Origin: Entomospira culicis
Lineage (GTDB): Bacteria > Spirochaetota > Spirochaetia > WRBN01
Length of the DNA: 64,000 bases
Reading direction: 5' to 3'
NCBI RefSeq assembly: GCF_028748145.1
Contig: NZ_CP118181.1
Span: forward strand, 124,001 to 188,000
The position numbers were made by a program, and so were the translations under genes. Below the pieces are notes generated by a model, which saw only the letters and a program-made list of their open reading frames with translations, had not been told where the DNA came from and did not search any database. Shown here one piece after another: positions 44,676 through 52,636 of the stretch (positions are counted from its first letter, which is position 1; each line of letters begins with the position of its first letter).

Positions 44676-46651
44676 TGATACAGAGAACCGTAGGCAGTAG
44701 ATTTCGCTCTTTTTTTGTAGTGGGTATTCCGCTTGTCTATTTGATGGGTGGATTGCTTTTAGGGTGGATTATTTGGCAACAGCACGATCGCCTTTTTGCG
44801 GTGCGTATGGGCAACTTTTTGGTGCAGGGGCGCTGGCATAGCGACGAGATGTTGCGCGATTTAGCCGATTTACGCATTGACTCGCGTTATGGCTACTTTC
44901 CCCTAGGCGAACCTCAGGCGGTGCGTATTGTTGATACGAATGGGGTGGAGCACTTTCCTAGCGTTTTAAGCTATAAAGAGGTGGATGTGGAGCAATTTGT
45001 TGTCTACCTTTCGCAGGGGTTAGAGCTTCACTTCTTTTCGTTTGACGAGGGATTTGCGCTGGATGTGGAGCACAGCGAGATGCCCTATCAGGCGCAGATG
45101 GTGAGTTTACGTTTTGTGCCTCATGCTGATGTAAGTATTGTGGATGATGGCCTTGGCGTGCGCTTTCAGCTTGGTGCGCAAAATTATGCCGTAGAAGGTG
45201 ATTTTGAGATAAGCACGTTTAACTTTGAGCAAAATGAGATGCAGTTGATCTGGATGGACGAGATCGGTTTTGATCGGCTTCAAATTAGCAGTAATCTTTT
45301 TGGGCAACCAAAGGAATTTAGTCAATGGCTGGAAGAGGCACAAGATCTTCTTAGCTTTGAGCGCTATGATAGTGTGGTGCAACGGTATTTGAGCCGAGCA
45401 CTTCCTTTCTTTGAACAGCGGTATAATCCACAAAATGGTCTGTGGAGAGATGGGGAAAATCGCGAGGTGTTTAATCTTGAGGCAACGCTAACCCAGCTTT
45501 GGCAGGCACAATCTCGTAATCGCGTGGGGCAGTTTTGGGATAATACTAGGTCGCAAAATCTCCTTAGTGCCAACGAATTTCCGCTCTGGCTCACCCCGAT
45601 GAGCGGTGATATGGTGGCGATCTGGGCGAAAAATCAACGTACGTTTGCCGTACAAGAGCGCGCTTGGCAACAAGTGCTGGGCGATAGTAGTAAGTTGTTT
45701 GTTGACAAACATCTCTATACCGAGATGGCGCTTAAGGCTCCGTTGCTTCTTAATAGGACTACGGTACTCGCGCGTACGGTTAATGTGAATGATACCCCTA
45801 ATGTTATTTTAAATAAGATTGACTTTTTGATGGGCGCGCTCACCAATCAGTCGACGAATGAGAATCTTTTAGCAATACAGCGACAGTTAGAGGCGCTCGA
45901 GAAACATTTGGTCTTTTTGAAGAAGGGCATCTATCTCCTCCACAATGATACACTCTTATTGGGTGCGATGCTGGAGTATGCCGATGTTTTGAGACGCTTG
46001 GAGCAGTTAAATGTCAATATGAATTACCTTAAAAATCGTCCTATTCAGCAGATGCGCGAGAGCTTAATTTTTGGTGCGTTAGATTTTGCCAATAGCAATG
46101 GCGAGATTCCGACGTTGGCGCTATGGCAAGAGGGTCGACCGCAGGTGGGTGAGGTGTATTGGGGTTTGGAGCACTTTTTTGGTCTCTTTTATGACACCTT
46201 TGCCTTACCGCAGGTTCATTTAGTGGCGGTGGGACGTGAGCAACGGATCCTTTCGATTGCCGATGATGCGACGTTACGCACGATGAGTGACACGCTCTTA
46301 CAGTTGACTGTTCAATATAAAGGGCGCGACACGCATTACTTGGTACTTACGCATTTGGTGCGTCCTGTTTTAGGGGTAAGCTTGGGTGGACAGCGATTGA
46401 ATCTGAGTTCGAACTTAAATGGTGTGAACAGTGGGTATTTTTATGACGCGGTCAACCGTTTGCTTTTTGTTAAATTGAAGCAATCTAATGATGTAGAGAC
46501 ATTGCGTATTGAGATTGAAGCGCCACCACCGCCACCACCTAAGGTGGTCGAGAGTCCTTCGGTTAATACGCCTGCGGAGGCTACGCCAGAGGAGGTTATT
46601 CCGATTGTTGCACCGATTGAGCCTGAGAACTCTAAAAAGAAACGGCGCTAG
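44675..46651 (+). CDS. large membrane protein of unknown function
   Basis: 658 residues. One N-terminal transmembrane helix (about 13-33) and a large extracytoplasmic part that is mixed alpha/beta. The C-terminal tail (from about 610) is Pro-rich (PPPPPPK), then acidic, and ends in Lys/Arg (KKKRR). No family recognised. It starts one base into the stop of the TPR gene, so this is one operon with 41969-44675 and possibly the MBL gene behind it. Confidence 0.65.
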   Translation: MIQRTVGSRFRSFFVVGIPLVYLMGGLLLGWIIWQQHDRLFAVRMGNFLVQGRWHSDEMLRDLADLRIDSRYGYFPLGEPQAVRIVDTNGVEHFPSVLSYKEVDVEQFVVYLSQGLELHFFSFDEGFALDVEHSEMPYQAQMVSLRFVPHADVSIVDDGLGVRFQLGAQNYAVEGDFEISTFNFEQNEMQLIWMDEIGFDRLQISSNLFGQPKEFSQWLEEAQDLLSFERYDSVVQRYLSRALPFFEQRYNPQNGLWRDGENREVFNLEATLTQLWQAQSRNRVGQFWDNTRSQNLLSANEFPLWLTPMSGDMVAIWAKNQRTFAVQERAWQQVLGDSSKLFVDKHLYTEMALKAPLLLNRTTVLARTVNVNDTPNVILNKIDFLMGALTNQSTNENLLAIQRQLEALEKHLVFLKKGIYLLHNDTLLLGAMLEYADVLRRLEQLNVNMNYLKNRPIQQMRESLIFGALDFANSNGEIPTLALWQEGRPQVGEVYWGLEHFFGLFYDTFALPQVHLVAVGREQRILSIADDATLRTMSDTLLQLTVQYKGRDTHYLVLTHLVRPVLGVSLGGQRLNLSSNLNGVNSGYFYDAVNRLLFVKLKQSNDVETLRIEIEAPPPPPPKVVESPSVNTPAEATPEEVIPIVAPIEPENSKKKRR

Positions 46652-47470
46652 GTGTGTATCGAAGGAATTACGCAGGCGCAACGATCTGGGGTGCCTCATG
46701 CGGTTTGTTATGCGGTGTTGGGCTCGGGCAGTAGTGGTAACGCGTATGCATTTGAGACGCAAGGGCATCTCTTTTTGGTAGATGCGGGGTTTAAGGCGAA
46801 GGTTATTATCGAACGATTGCAGATGCTTGGCTTTTCGCTCTTTAAACCAACGACGATTTTCTGTACGCATACGCATCAGGATCATCTTTTGGGAGTGGGG
46901 GAGCTTGCCTCACATTTGGATGCCTTGGTGGTTGGAGCGCCGATTTTGCTGGAGAATTTGTTGGATAAATTTCCGCAATTGCGCAGTTGGAGTATCGCTT
47001 TGGATGCAAACTATTCGTTGAGTGAGGGCGGATTTTCTACCTTTGCTACCTCACACGATGCGCCGGAGAGTTTGAGTTATCTGTTAGAGCTGGAGGGGAT
47101 TCGTTTTATGGTGCTTACCGACACTGGGGTAATTTTACCACCAATGTATCGTATGGCATATTATAGCCATGTGCTCTTTTTGGAGGCAAACTATAATGAG
47201 GAATTATTACAGGCGGGGCGTTATCCCCCCTTTCTTAAGCGTCGTATTAGTGGGCGTAAGGGGCATCTTTCTAATGAGCAGGCAGTGCAATTTTTACAAA
47301 AGATTGCGCATAGTCCGCATTTGAAGCAACTCTTTTTATGCCATCTCTCTAAAGATAACAATCGGGTGGAGCTGGTAAGGGATGAGGTGGCGCAAGCTCA
47401 TGCAGGGCGTTGGCAAAGTCATGTGTGTGCACACGCGCAGGCGAGCGCGGTGTATCGTGGTTTGGCGTAA
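46652..47470 (+). CDS. MBL-fold hydrolase, YycJ/WalJ-like
   Basis: 272 residues. Metallo-beta-lactamase fold with the metal-binding motif HTHQDH (about 74-79), preceded by GSGSSGNAY, which is characteristic of YycJ-type proteins, and followed by LTDTG and HLSKDNN. YycJ homologues act in DNA processing or wall regulation near WalK-WalR in Firmicutes; no two-component system is present here. The GTG start directly follows the previous stop without a clear Shine-Dalgarno. A later in-frame GTG (46691) just before the conserved core is possible. Confidence 0.8.
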   Translation: MCIEGITQAQRSGVPHAVCYAVLGSGSSGNAYAFETQGHLFLVDAGFKAKVIIERLQMLGFSLFKPTTIFCTHTHQDHLLGVGELASHLDALVVGAPILLENLLDKFPQLRSWSIALDANYSLSEGGFSTFATSHDAPESLSYLLELEGIRFMVLTDTGVILPPMYRMAYYSHVLFLEANYNEELLQAGRYPPFLKRRISGRKGHLSNEQAVQFLQKIAHSPHLKQLFLCHLSKDNNRVELVRDEVAQAHAGRWQSHVCAHAQASAVYRGLA

Positions 47471-47539
47471 TATTTGGACAAAAAACGAGAGAGGAGGAGT
47501 CGTATTTTGGAGAATTTCGCGTAAATGTATCAAATTTAC

Positions 47540-47568
47540 TTGATTAAAATCCAGAGTATTGATAGACT
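47540..47568 (+). promoter_or_regulatory. promoter of calcium-loop protein, leaderless layout
   Basis: TTGATT (47540-47545), a 17-bp spacer, and TAGACT (47563-47568). Six bases separate the -10 box from ATG 47575, and there is no Shine-Dalgarno. Confidence 0.5.
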
Positions 47569-47574
47569 AAGCGT

Positions 47575-47907
47575 ATGATGAAGAGAAGCGTATGGGGATT
47601 TTTATTCATTCTATCAACAATGAGTTTGCTTGGAGCAAATCAACAGCCAGAGACACAAGGCTATGAGGAGCGTAGAACCAATAACGGTACATTGCAGTAC
47701 AAAGCGATTGATTCTAACGGTGATGGTCAATTTGACACGTTCTACTACTATGATGCGAAAGGTTTGCTCGAGCGTCAAGAGATTGATAGCGATCATGATG
47801 GACGTATCGATATCATTATTCATTACCTTGATGGCGTCTATATCGTGATGATAGAACGAGATGTCGATGGCGATGGCACCTTTAGAGAGAAGCGACGCTT
47901 TAATTAG
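47575..47907 (+). CDS. small exported protein with three calcium-type loops
   Basis: 110 residues with a signal peptide (about 1-20, SLLGA). The mature part carries three DxDxDG-type loops: DSNGDGQFD, DSDHDGRID and DVDGDGTF, spaced about 26 residues apart. These resemble the calcium loops of EF-hand or dockerin-like and thrombospondin type 3 repeats. It probably binds Ca2+ in the periplasm or at the surface. It could also act as a small adhesin fragment. No family name is certain. The promoter places the transcription start at or next to the ATG. Confidence 0.68.
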   Translation: MMKRSVWGFLFILSTMSLLGANQQPETQGYEERRTNNGTLQYKAIDSNGDGQFDTFYYYDAKGLLERQEIDSDHDGRIDIIIHYLDGVYIVMIERDVDGDGTFREKRRFN

Positions 47908-47913
47908 GTCTAC

Positions 47914-47942
47914 TTGCAATTTTTGTCAAATAGCACTATAAT
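47914..47942 (+). promoter_or_regulatory. ferredoxin gene promoter
   Basis: TTGCAA (47914-47919), a 17-bp spacer, and TATAAT (47937-47942), about 41 nt before the start codon. Confidence 0.78.
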
Positions 47943-47983
47943 TAAGGCAGTAGAAAAATTTTTAAAGTAAAGGAGAAGAAGCT

Positions 47984-48157
47984 ATGCCACGTTTAGTAAA
48001 CAAAGATACATGCATCAATTGCGGTGCTTGTGAGCCAGTTTGCCCTGTAGATGCGATTAGCGAAGTTGATAACGCTCGCTATATTGATCCTGCAATCTGC
48101 ATCGACTGTGGAGCTTGTGAAGGCGTTTGCCCAACCACAGCTATCAGTCCTGAGTAG
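47984..48157 (+). CDS. 2[4Fe-4S] ferredoxin
   Basis: 57 residues, shorter than the usual ORF cut-off. It has two CxxCxxCxxxCP clusters: CINCGACEPVCP (residues 10-21) and CIDCGACEGVCP (39-50), the pattern of clostridial-type ferredoxins. It carries electrons in anaerobic metabolism, for example with pyruvate:ferredoxin oxidoreductase. AAAGGAGAAG precedes ATG 47984. It is monocistronic: its own strong promoter lies upstream and a hairpin terminator downstream. Confidence 0.95.
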   Translation: MPRLVNKDTCINCGACEPVCPVDAISEVDNARYIDPAICIDCGACEGVCPTTAISPE

Positions 48158-48168
48158 TTAGTTACATT

Positions 48169-48216
48169 AAGTGCGTAGCAACTTTTATTAAATAAGAGTT
48201 ACCACGCACTTTTGTT
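48169..48216. terminator. hairpin between ferredoxin and tRNA-Gln
   Basis: AAGTGCGT (48169-48176) pairs with ACGCACTT (48204-48211), with additional inner AAC/GTT pairing. A T-rich stretch follows on the plus strand. It lies between two converging transcripts and may end both. Confidence 0.75.
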
Positions 48217-48228
48217 TGGTTTAAAGAG

Positions 48229-48300
48229 CTTGGGCGGAAGGATTCGAACCTCCGAATGACTGATTCAGAGTCAGTTGACTTACCACTTGTCGACGCCCAA
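48229..48300 (-). tRNA. tRNA-Gln, anticodon CUG
   Basis: On the minus strand the acceptor TTGGGCG pairs with CGCCCAA, with discriminator G. The anticodon arm is ACTGA-CTCTGAA-TCAGT, giving anticodon CTG. The T arm is GGAGG-TTCGAAT-CCTTC. CCA is not encoded. It reads CAG. Confidence 0.95.
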
Positions 48301-48310
48301 CTGTTCTTTC

Positions 48311-48339
48311 ATCCTATCGTATTTTGATAAAAAAGTCAA
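48311..48339 (-). promoter_or_regulatory. tRNA-Gln promoter
   Basis: On the minus strand: TTGACT (48339-48334), a 17-bp spacer, and TAGGAT (48316-48311), 10 nt before the tRNA 5' end. Confidence 0.7.
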
Positions 48340-48368
48340 TCGTTTTTTTATACCAAGGAGAAAAAATT

Positions 48369-48914
48369 ATGTCTAAGAAGCTATTAGCTTTGGTTTTATT
48401 GATGGTTCCTGTTGTTGTATTTGCTGGCATAAAACAACGCACGGTACGCAGTAGTAGTGGTGATTGGGTGCAAGAGACGTATCTGGAGATTGCCGAATTT
48501 GAGATGGAGCGCAGTAATCCTGAACTCTCCATGGATATTCACCTTGGGCACAGCACCAACGACAACGGCGAGAAGAGCTATTGGGTAGAGATCGAGAGTG
48601 AAATTGAGTATCGCCGTGGTACGGTTACCAATCAGGAGCTTCAAAATATTGCTTTAGGCGTACGTTCTCTTATGCTTAATGGTGTGCATATCGAGAGTAC
48701 CTCGGCTAACACGACTATCGAAGAGCGCATGAAAGATGGCAAAGAGAAGAAAGAGTATATTCGCATCACCATTACCCGCGAGCAGATGGAGCAGATTGTG
48801 CGCGGCAATCAGTGGAACGGGACAATTACTGCCGACTTTTTAGGTAACCGCGAGCGTAATCTCCAAATGAAGCGTCGCAATCGTATTGAGTTTGACTTAC
48901 AACGCTTGTTGTAG
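48369..48914 (+). CDS. exported protein of unknown function
   Basis: 181 residues from ATG 48369, with AAGGAG about 9 nt upstream; the open frame to 48324 overlaps the tRNA-Gln promoter region and is rejected. Signal peptide about 1-18 (LLMVPVVVFAG), no lipobox. The mature part is charged and beta-rich (SYWVEIESEIEYRRG) and ends with many Arg residues. No family recognised. The interval 48915-49096 downstream has no gene; it holds an 18-bp tandem repeat at its right edge. Confidence 0.72.
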   Translation: MSKKLLALVLLMVPVVVFAGIKQRTVRSSSGDWVQETYLEIAEFEMERSNPELSMDIHLGHSTNDNGEKSYWVEIESEIEYRRGTVTNQELQNIALGVRSLMLNGVHIESTSANTTIEERMKDGKEKKEYIRITITREQMEQIVRGNQWNGTITADFLGNRERNLQMKRRNRIEFDLQRLL

Positions 48915-49062
48915 AGCGGTAGCTTCTTGACTCTTCTATGTTGTTTTTCATAATCATGTATCTTATGTAAGGAATGAAGCGCAGGAGCAAAAGGGTTCTT
49001 TTTTGAGATGATTCGGCGCATTAATTCTCTTTACATCAGGCTGCCGGATCAACTTTTAATAT

Positions 49063-49098
49063 AATTGTTGATTGTATTCTAATTGTTGATTGTATTCT
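49063..49098 (+). repeat. 18-bp tandem repeat reaching the methyltransferase stop
   Basis: Two exact copies of AATTGTTGATTGTATTCT (49063-49080 and 49081-49098), followed by a diverged start of a third (AATTGATGATG). The second copy contains most of the stop codon of the minus-strand methyltransferase gene. Confidence 0.9.
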
Positions 49099-50050
49099 AA
49101 TTGATGATGCGTTTATTGAGCGCTTTTTTTATCTCTTGCGCAATCGCATGAATGACGCTAACCACTACAGAGTTTCCTGCTTGTGTGTAGAGTTTACTCT
49201 GTGCAATGAGAGGAAGCCTAAACTCTTTAGGAAACCCTTGGAGGTTAAAGCACTCTCTTGGCGTAAGCTTTCGGATGCCTAATGGGGTCTTAACAAGAGG
49301 AACATTATGCCCACCAGTGCCCATATTAGCCGTAAGCGTGGGACATAATCCTGATTTATTTTCACGCACATACTGACGACGCCATTGATAAAGTGTATCA
49401 ATACGTTGCATTTCTGCTTCTAAAATAGGGTAAAAGTCATTCTTCTCGCTGGTGTAGTAATACTTCTCGTCAACCTTATCTTGATAGTTGATAAGATCGC
49501 TAAGTTGCGTGGTCAGTTCCTGTGGTTTGGGAAAGTCAAAGTGAAAGTAATGGTCTTTTTTTCTAAATGCTACGATGTAAATACGCTCTCTATTTTGGGG
49601 GATATTTCCGTAATGCGCCGCATTAAGCACTTGATATTTAACAAAATAACCATTAATCTCTAAAGCATCAATGATGATACGAAAGGTTTTGCCCTGATCA
49701 TGTCCTACAAGATTTTTCACATTCTCTAAAAAGAGAATAGAAGGCTTTTTTGCTTCAATGATTTTTAAAAGATCAAAGAAGAGGTTGCCACGTTCATCGT
49801 AGAAGCCTTTTCGGTAACCAGCAACAGAAAAAGCTTGACAAGGAAAGCCAGCTAATAAAATATCAGCATCGGGAATCGTCTCTATGTCTAGGGTGCGGAT
49901 ATCTGCTTGAATGAGTGGATTCGTGAAGTTTGCACGATAGGTTTGGGCTGCATAGCCGTCGATCTCATTTGCCCAGATGGCTTGAAATCCGGCTTGTTCA
50001 AAGGCTAAGTCTATGCCTCCGACGCCTGCAAAAAAACTGATGGTAGTCAT
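49097..50050 (-). CDS. DNA (cytosine-5) methyltransferase
   Basis: 317 residues. C5-cytosine methyltransferase with motif I FFAGVGGIDLAFEQAGF, motif IV PCQAFS (catalytic Cys), motif VI ENVKN, motif VIII QNRERIYIVAF, motif IX RKLTPRECFNLQGFP and motif X QAGNSVVVS. The target-recognition region lies between VIII and IX (about residues 185-255). I chose ATG 50050, 8 nt after AAAGG; GTG 50059 is less well spaced. No restriction nuclease adjoins it, so it may be an orphan. It looks more A/T-rich than its neighbours, lies between tRNA genes (Gln and Pro) and ends in a tandem repeat, all consistent with acquisition. Confidence 0.93.
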   Translation of the reverse strand: MTTISFFAGVGGIDLAFEQAGFQAIWANEIDGYAAQTYRANFTNPLIQADIRTLDIETIPDADILLAGFPCQAFSVAGYRKGFYDERGNLFFDLLKIIEAKKPSILFLENVKNLVGHDQGKTFRIIIDALEINGYFVKYQVLNAAHYGNIPQNRERIYIVAFRKKDHYFHFDFPKPQELTTQLSDLINYQDKVDEKYYYTSEKNDFYPILEAEMQRIDTLYQWRRQYVRENKSGLCPTLTANMGTGGHNVPLVKTPLGIRKLTPRECFNLQGFPKEFRLPLIAQSKLYTQAGNSVVVSVIHAIAQEIKKALNKRIIN

Positions 50051-50134
50051 CGCCTGCACCTTTACGTTTTACAAAAAAGGTTTTATGACATGCTGATATT
50101 GTCAACTGGCTAAGGGGTGGGAGTACATAAAAAA

Positions 50135-50208
50135 TCGGGTTGGGGGGATTCGAACCCCCGACCCTCAGTCCCCCAGACTGATACCCTAGACCACTGGGCT
50201 ACAACCCG
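50135..50208 (-). tRNA. tRNA-Pro, anticodon GGG
   Basis: On the minus strand the acceptor CGGGTTG pairs with CAACCCG, with discriminator A. The anticodon arm is TCAGT-CTGGGGG-ACTGA, giving anticodon GGG. The T arm is GGGGG-TTCGAAT-CCCCC. CCA is not encoded. It reads CCC and CCU, so the window holds two Pro isoacceptors. Confidence 0.95.
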
Positions 50209-50219
50209 ATATGCTTGTT

Positions 50220-50248
50220 ATTTTACCCTTAAATGGAAAAAAAGTCAA
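50220..50248 (-). promoter_or_regulatory. tRNA-Pro(GGG) promoter
   Basis: On the minus strand: TTGACT (50248-50243), a 17-bp spacer, and TAAAAT (50225-50220), 11 nt before the tRNA. The -35 box touches the stop codon of the Lon-like gene. Confidence 0.7.
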
Positions 50249-52552
50249 CTAGCTAGAGAAGCGTTTGAGCTCTTCTTCAACAAGGTGAAAGAAGCTGCCT
50301 TTGGGGTAGCGATGTTTGGCATCGGGCGGGCTTACGTTGAGGTCGCTAAGCAGGGCGATGGCTTGGTGGATATGGGTGCAGGGCCAGAGGTGGAAGCGTT
50401 TTTCGGTGATGGCTTGGATAATTTCGGAAGAGAGTAGCAGGTGTTGGATGTTTTGCGCAGGCAGAATGACACCCTGTTCGCCGGTGAGTCCGCGCTGTTG
50501 GCAGAGGGTAAAGAAGCCTTCGATCTTTTGGGAGATACCACCGATGGCTTGGAGTTCGCCATGTTGGTTCATGCTTCCGGTAATGCCGATGCTCTGTTTG
50601 AGCGGGATGTTACCGATAGCGGAGAGGATGGTAGCGACTTCAGCGGCGGTGGCAGAGTCGCCCTCTACGCCATCGTAGGTCTGCTCAAAGGCAAGGCTAG
50701 CGCTTACGCTCAAGCTGGTGTAGCGCCCAAGTTGTTGACGGATATAGGCATCCGCGATGAAGGCCCCCTTGTCGTGGATTTCGCCAGAGAGACCCGCCTC
50801 ACGCTCAATGTTGATCAATCCATCTTTGCCGGCGGCGGCGGTGGCACTAAGCAGGGTGGGTAGCCCATAGCTCTCTTGGGCAATATCGATAACAACCAGC
50901 GCGACAACCTTACCCACAGCCATGCCTTGCGTGGGGATGTGGACACTTTCAAATTCGATCTCTTGAAGCATTTGTCGCCATAAATGAGCCTTCTGTTGAC
51001 GATCCCAGAGAATGGCCTGCTGGATGCTCTCTGGGGTGAGTGGTGGGTTAAAGAGCGTGAGATAATGTTGTATCGGTTGCAGTAGATCGAATTCGGTGCT
51101 GATGGTTTTACGATTCTCGCTGATGTGGATAAAGTGGCGTATTAACGGCTCGGTAATGGCGCTATCGATGATTGCCTGTGGGGCGTAGCTAGAAAGTTGC
51201 TGGGTAAGCCAGTGTTGGTAGGTGCCGAGGATGGTTGGCGTGTGGAGCACTTCGCTTTGCCATAGAATAAAGATAGGAAAGAGGCGTTGGAGATCGGCAT
51301 CTTGGTAGAGGATGGTTTCGTAGAGCAGGGGAGGGGCAATTAGCACGATACGCGAAGTAAGCGGGGTGAGGATGGTGGGGAACGTGGCTTGCTCGGCGAC
51401 GAGGGAGAGGCTCTGGCTATGGAGCATCTCTTTAAAGGAGAGCCACGTATCGTTTTGACGTAAGAGGTCTGGGAGTTGTATGAAAACGACACTTTGTGGA
51501 TGACGCAAGAGGAGTCCGGGTTCCAGTTGTAATCCACTCTCTTTGATGTCGTAGCTTCCCCATAGGTTGTGGATGTCGTCATAGGCAACCCACAGTGAGG
51601 CTTGATTTCGGCTATGAATGCATTGCACTTGGATGGGGTGGGGCATCGCCTCAAAGAGGGTGAGATGATTGGGGGATGGGGTGAAGTGTAGTGTGTGGAC
51701 AAGGGCTTCTTGCACCCGTGTAAGAAAGTTGAGGAGATCGGTTTGCTGGAGAGTGTCGGTAAACGTATGAAAGTGCTGATTAATTTGATTGATGCTATAT
51801 TGACGGATGTGTTGATGAAAGCGCTCTTCCCAAGTTAGCTCTTGTTGACGAATGACTTTAATCGCCTCTTGCCAGCGATGAAGAATCGCACTATATTGTT
51901 GTTGAATGCTCTGCCACTCGCTGGTGGTGAGCTCTTTTTGGTAGTAAAGATGGTCAATCTCTTCAAGGCTGTAGAGGTTCTCTTGGTGCATGACTTGAAA
52001 TTTAGGAAAGGCTTTGAAGCGTAAATTCTCTTCTTCGACAATGTAGAGCTGGAAATTTTTCGCCAAAGATTTGATGGGGGTGAGCAATTGTTGCTCTAGC
52101 CGTAGAAGATCTTTGGTGTAATTTTCCTCTTGTTGAAGAATAGAGCTCTGTTGCGGGATATTGAGGATGAGCGTTTGCAGGCTCTGGGTGAAGAGGCGCA
52201 CATCGGTTAGGAGGCGCTCGGCCTGATTTTGGGGAAGACGCAGAAGCGTGGGTGCTTGCATCGGGGTAGGCGCAAGCGGAAACGCTGGGTAGGTGAAGAT
52301 AAGATAGCTGATGGTCTCTTGGTTTGTGTGGGGAATTTCATTGGTTAGAAAGGATTGATAGCCCGCCGTAGGTGGGGCAACGAGGAGAAAGGGATGGCGA
52401 GGAGGTTGTTTTAGCCATGCATGAAAGGTGGGGAGAAGCGAAGGTTGTGTAAGAGCGATCGGGTGCGCGGTTTCGCTGTGATCGACGATAGGGAGGGCAA
52501 AGGAGGCTTGCTCAGGGCTAAGGGCTTGGGGTATTGGGTTGGTATTGTTCAT
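50249..52552 (-). CDS. Lon-like protease without a Walker A motif (LonC-like)
   Basis: 767 residues. The C-terminal ~190 residues are a Lon-type protease domain with the catalytic dyad Ser633 (VEGDSATAAE) and Lys676 (GGISQKIEG), 43 residues apart, exactly as in E. coli Lon. The N-terminal region resembles the AAA_32-type Lon-family domain, but the Walker A site reads APPTAGYQS (59-67) with no GK[ST]. I also see no clear Walker B, so ATP binding seems lost, as reported for LonC enzymes. A long helical insert (about 120-280) fits the LonC type. No classical Lon N-domain is present. It probably degrades unfolded proteins without ATP. The ATG at 52552 has no Shine-Dalgarno. Confidence 0.82.
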   Translation of the reverse strand: MNNTNPIPQALSPEQASFALPIVDHSETAHPIALTQPSLLPTFHAWLKQPPRHPFLLVAPPTAGYQSFLTNEIPHTNQETISYLIFTYPAFPLAPTPMQAPTLLRLPQNQAERLLTDVRLFTQSLQTLILNIPQQSSILQQEENYTKDLLRLEQQLLTPIKSLAKNFQLYIVEEENLRFKAFPKFQVMHQENLYSLEEIDHLYYQKELTTSEWQSIQQQYSAILHRWQEAIKVIRQQELTWEERFHQHIRQYSINQINQHFHTFTDTLQQTDLLNFLTRVQEALVHTLHFTPSPNHLTLFEAMPHPIQVQCIHSRNQASLWVAYDDIHNLWGSYDIKESGLQLEPGLLLRHPQSVVFIQLPDLLRQNDTWLSFKEMLHSQSLSLVAEQATFPTILTPLTSRIVLIAPPLLYETILYQDADLQRLFPIFILWQSEVLHTPTILGTYQHWLTQQLSSYAPQAIIDSAITEPLIRHFIHISENRKTISTEFDLLQPIQHYLTLFNPPLTPESIQQAILWDRQQKAHLWRQMLQEIEFESVHIPTQGMAVGKVVALVVIDIAQESYGLPTLLSATAAAGKDGLINIEREAGLSGEIHDKGAFIADAYIRQQLGRYTSLSVSASLAFEQTYDGVEGDSATAAEVATILSAIGNIPLKQSIGITGSMNQHGELQAIGGISQKIEGFFTLCQQRGLTGEQGVILPAQNIQHLLLSSEIIQAITEKRFHLWPCTHIHQAIALLSDLNVSPPDAKHRYPKGSFFHLVEEELKRFSS

Positions 52553-52562
52553 ATTATCATCT

Positions 52563-52630
52563 AGTATAAAGGAAAATTCCGCTTATGGCAAGGGTCAAAA
52601 CTTGACAAAAGTGGGCAATCCTTTTATCAT
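52563..52630. promoter_or_regulatory. back-to-back promoters of Lon-like and acyltransferase genes
   Basis: Minus strand: TTGCCA (52591-52586), a 17-bp spacer, and TATACT (52568-52563), 10 nt before ATG 52552. Plus strand: TTGACA (52602-52607), a 17-bp spacer, and TATCAT (52625-52630), 6 nt before ATG 52637. Neither start codon has a Shine-Dalgarno sequence. Confidence 0.72.
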
Positions 52631-52636
52631 AAAAGA

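Noticed and set aside
49063-49110. Short direct repeats as a CRISPR array
   Set aside because: Only two perfect abutting copies of 18 bp without spacers and no cas genes; this is a tandem duplication.
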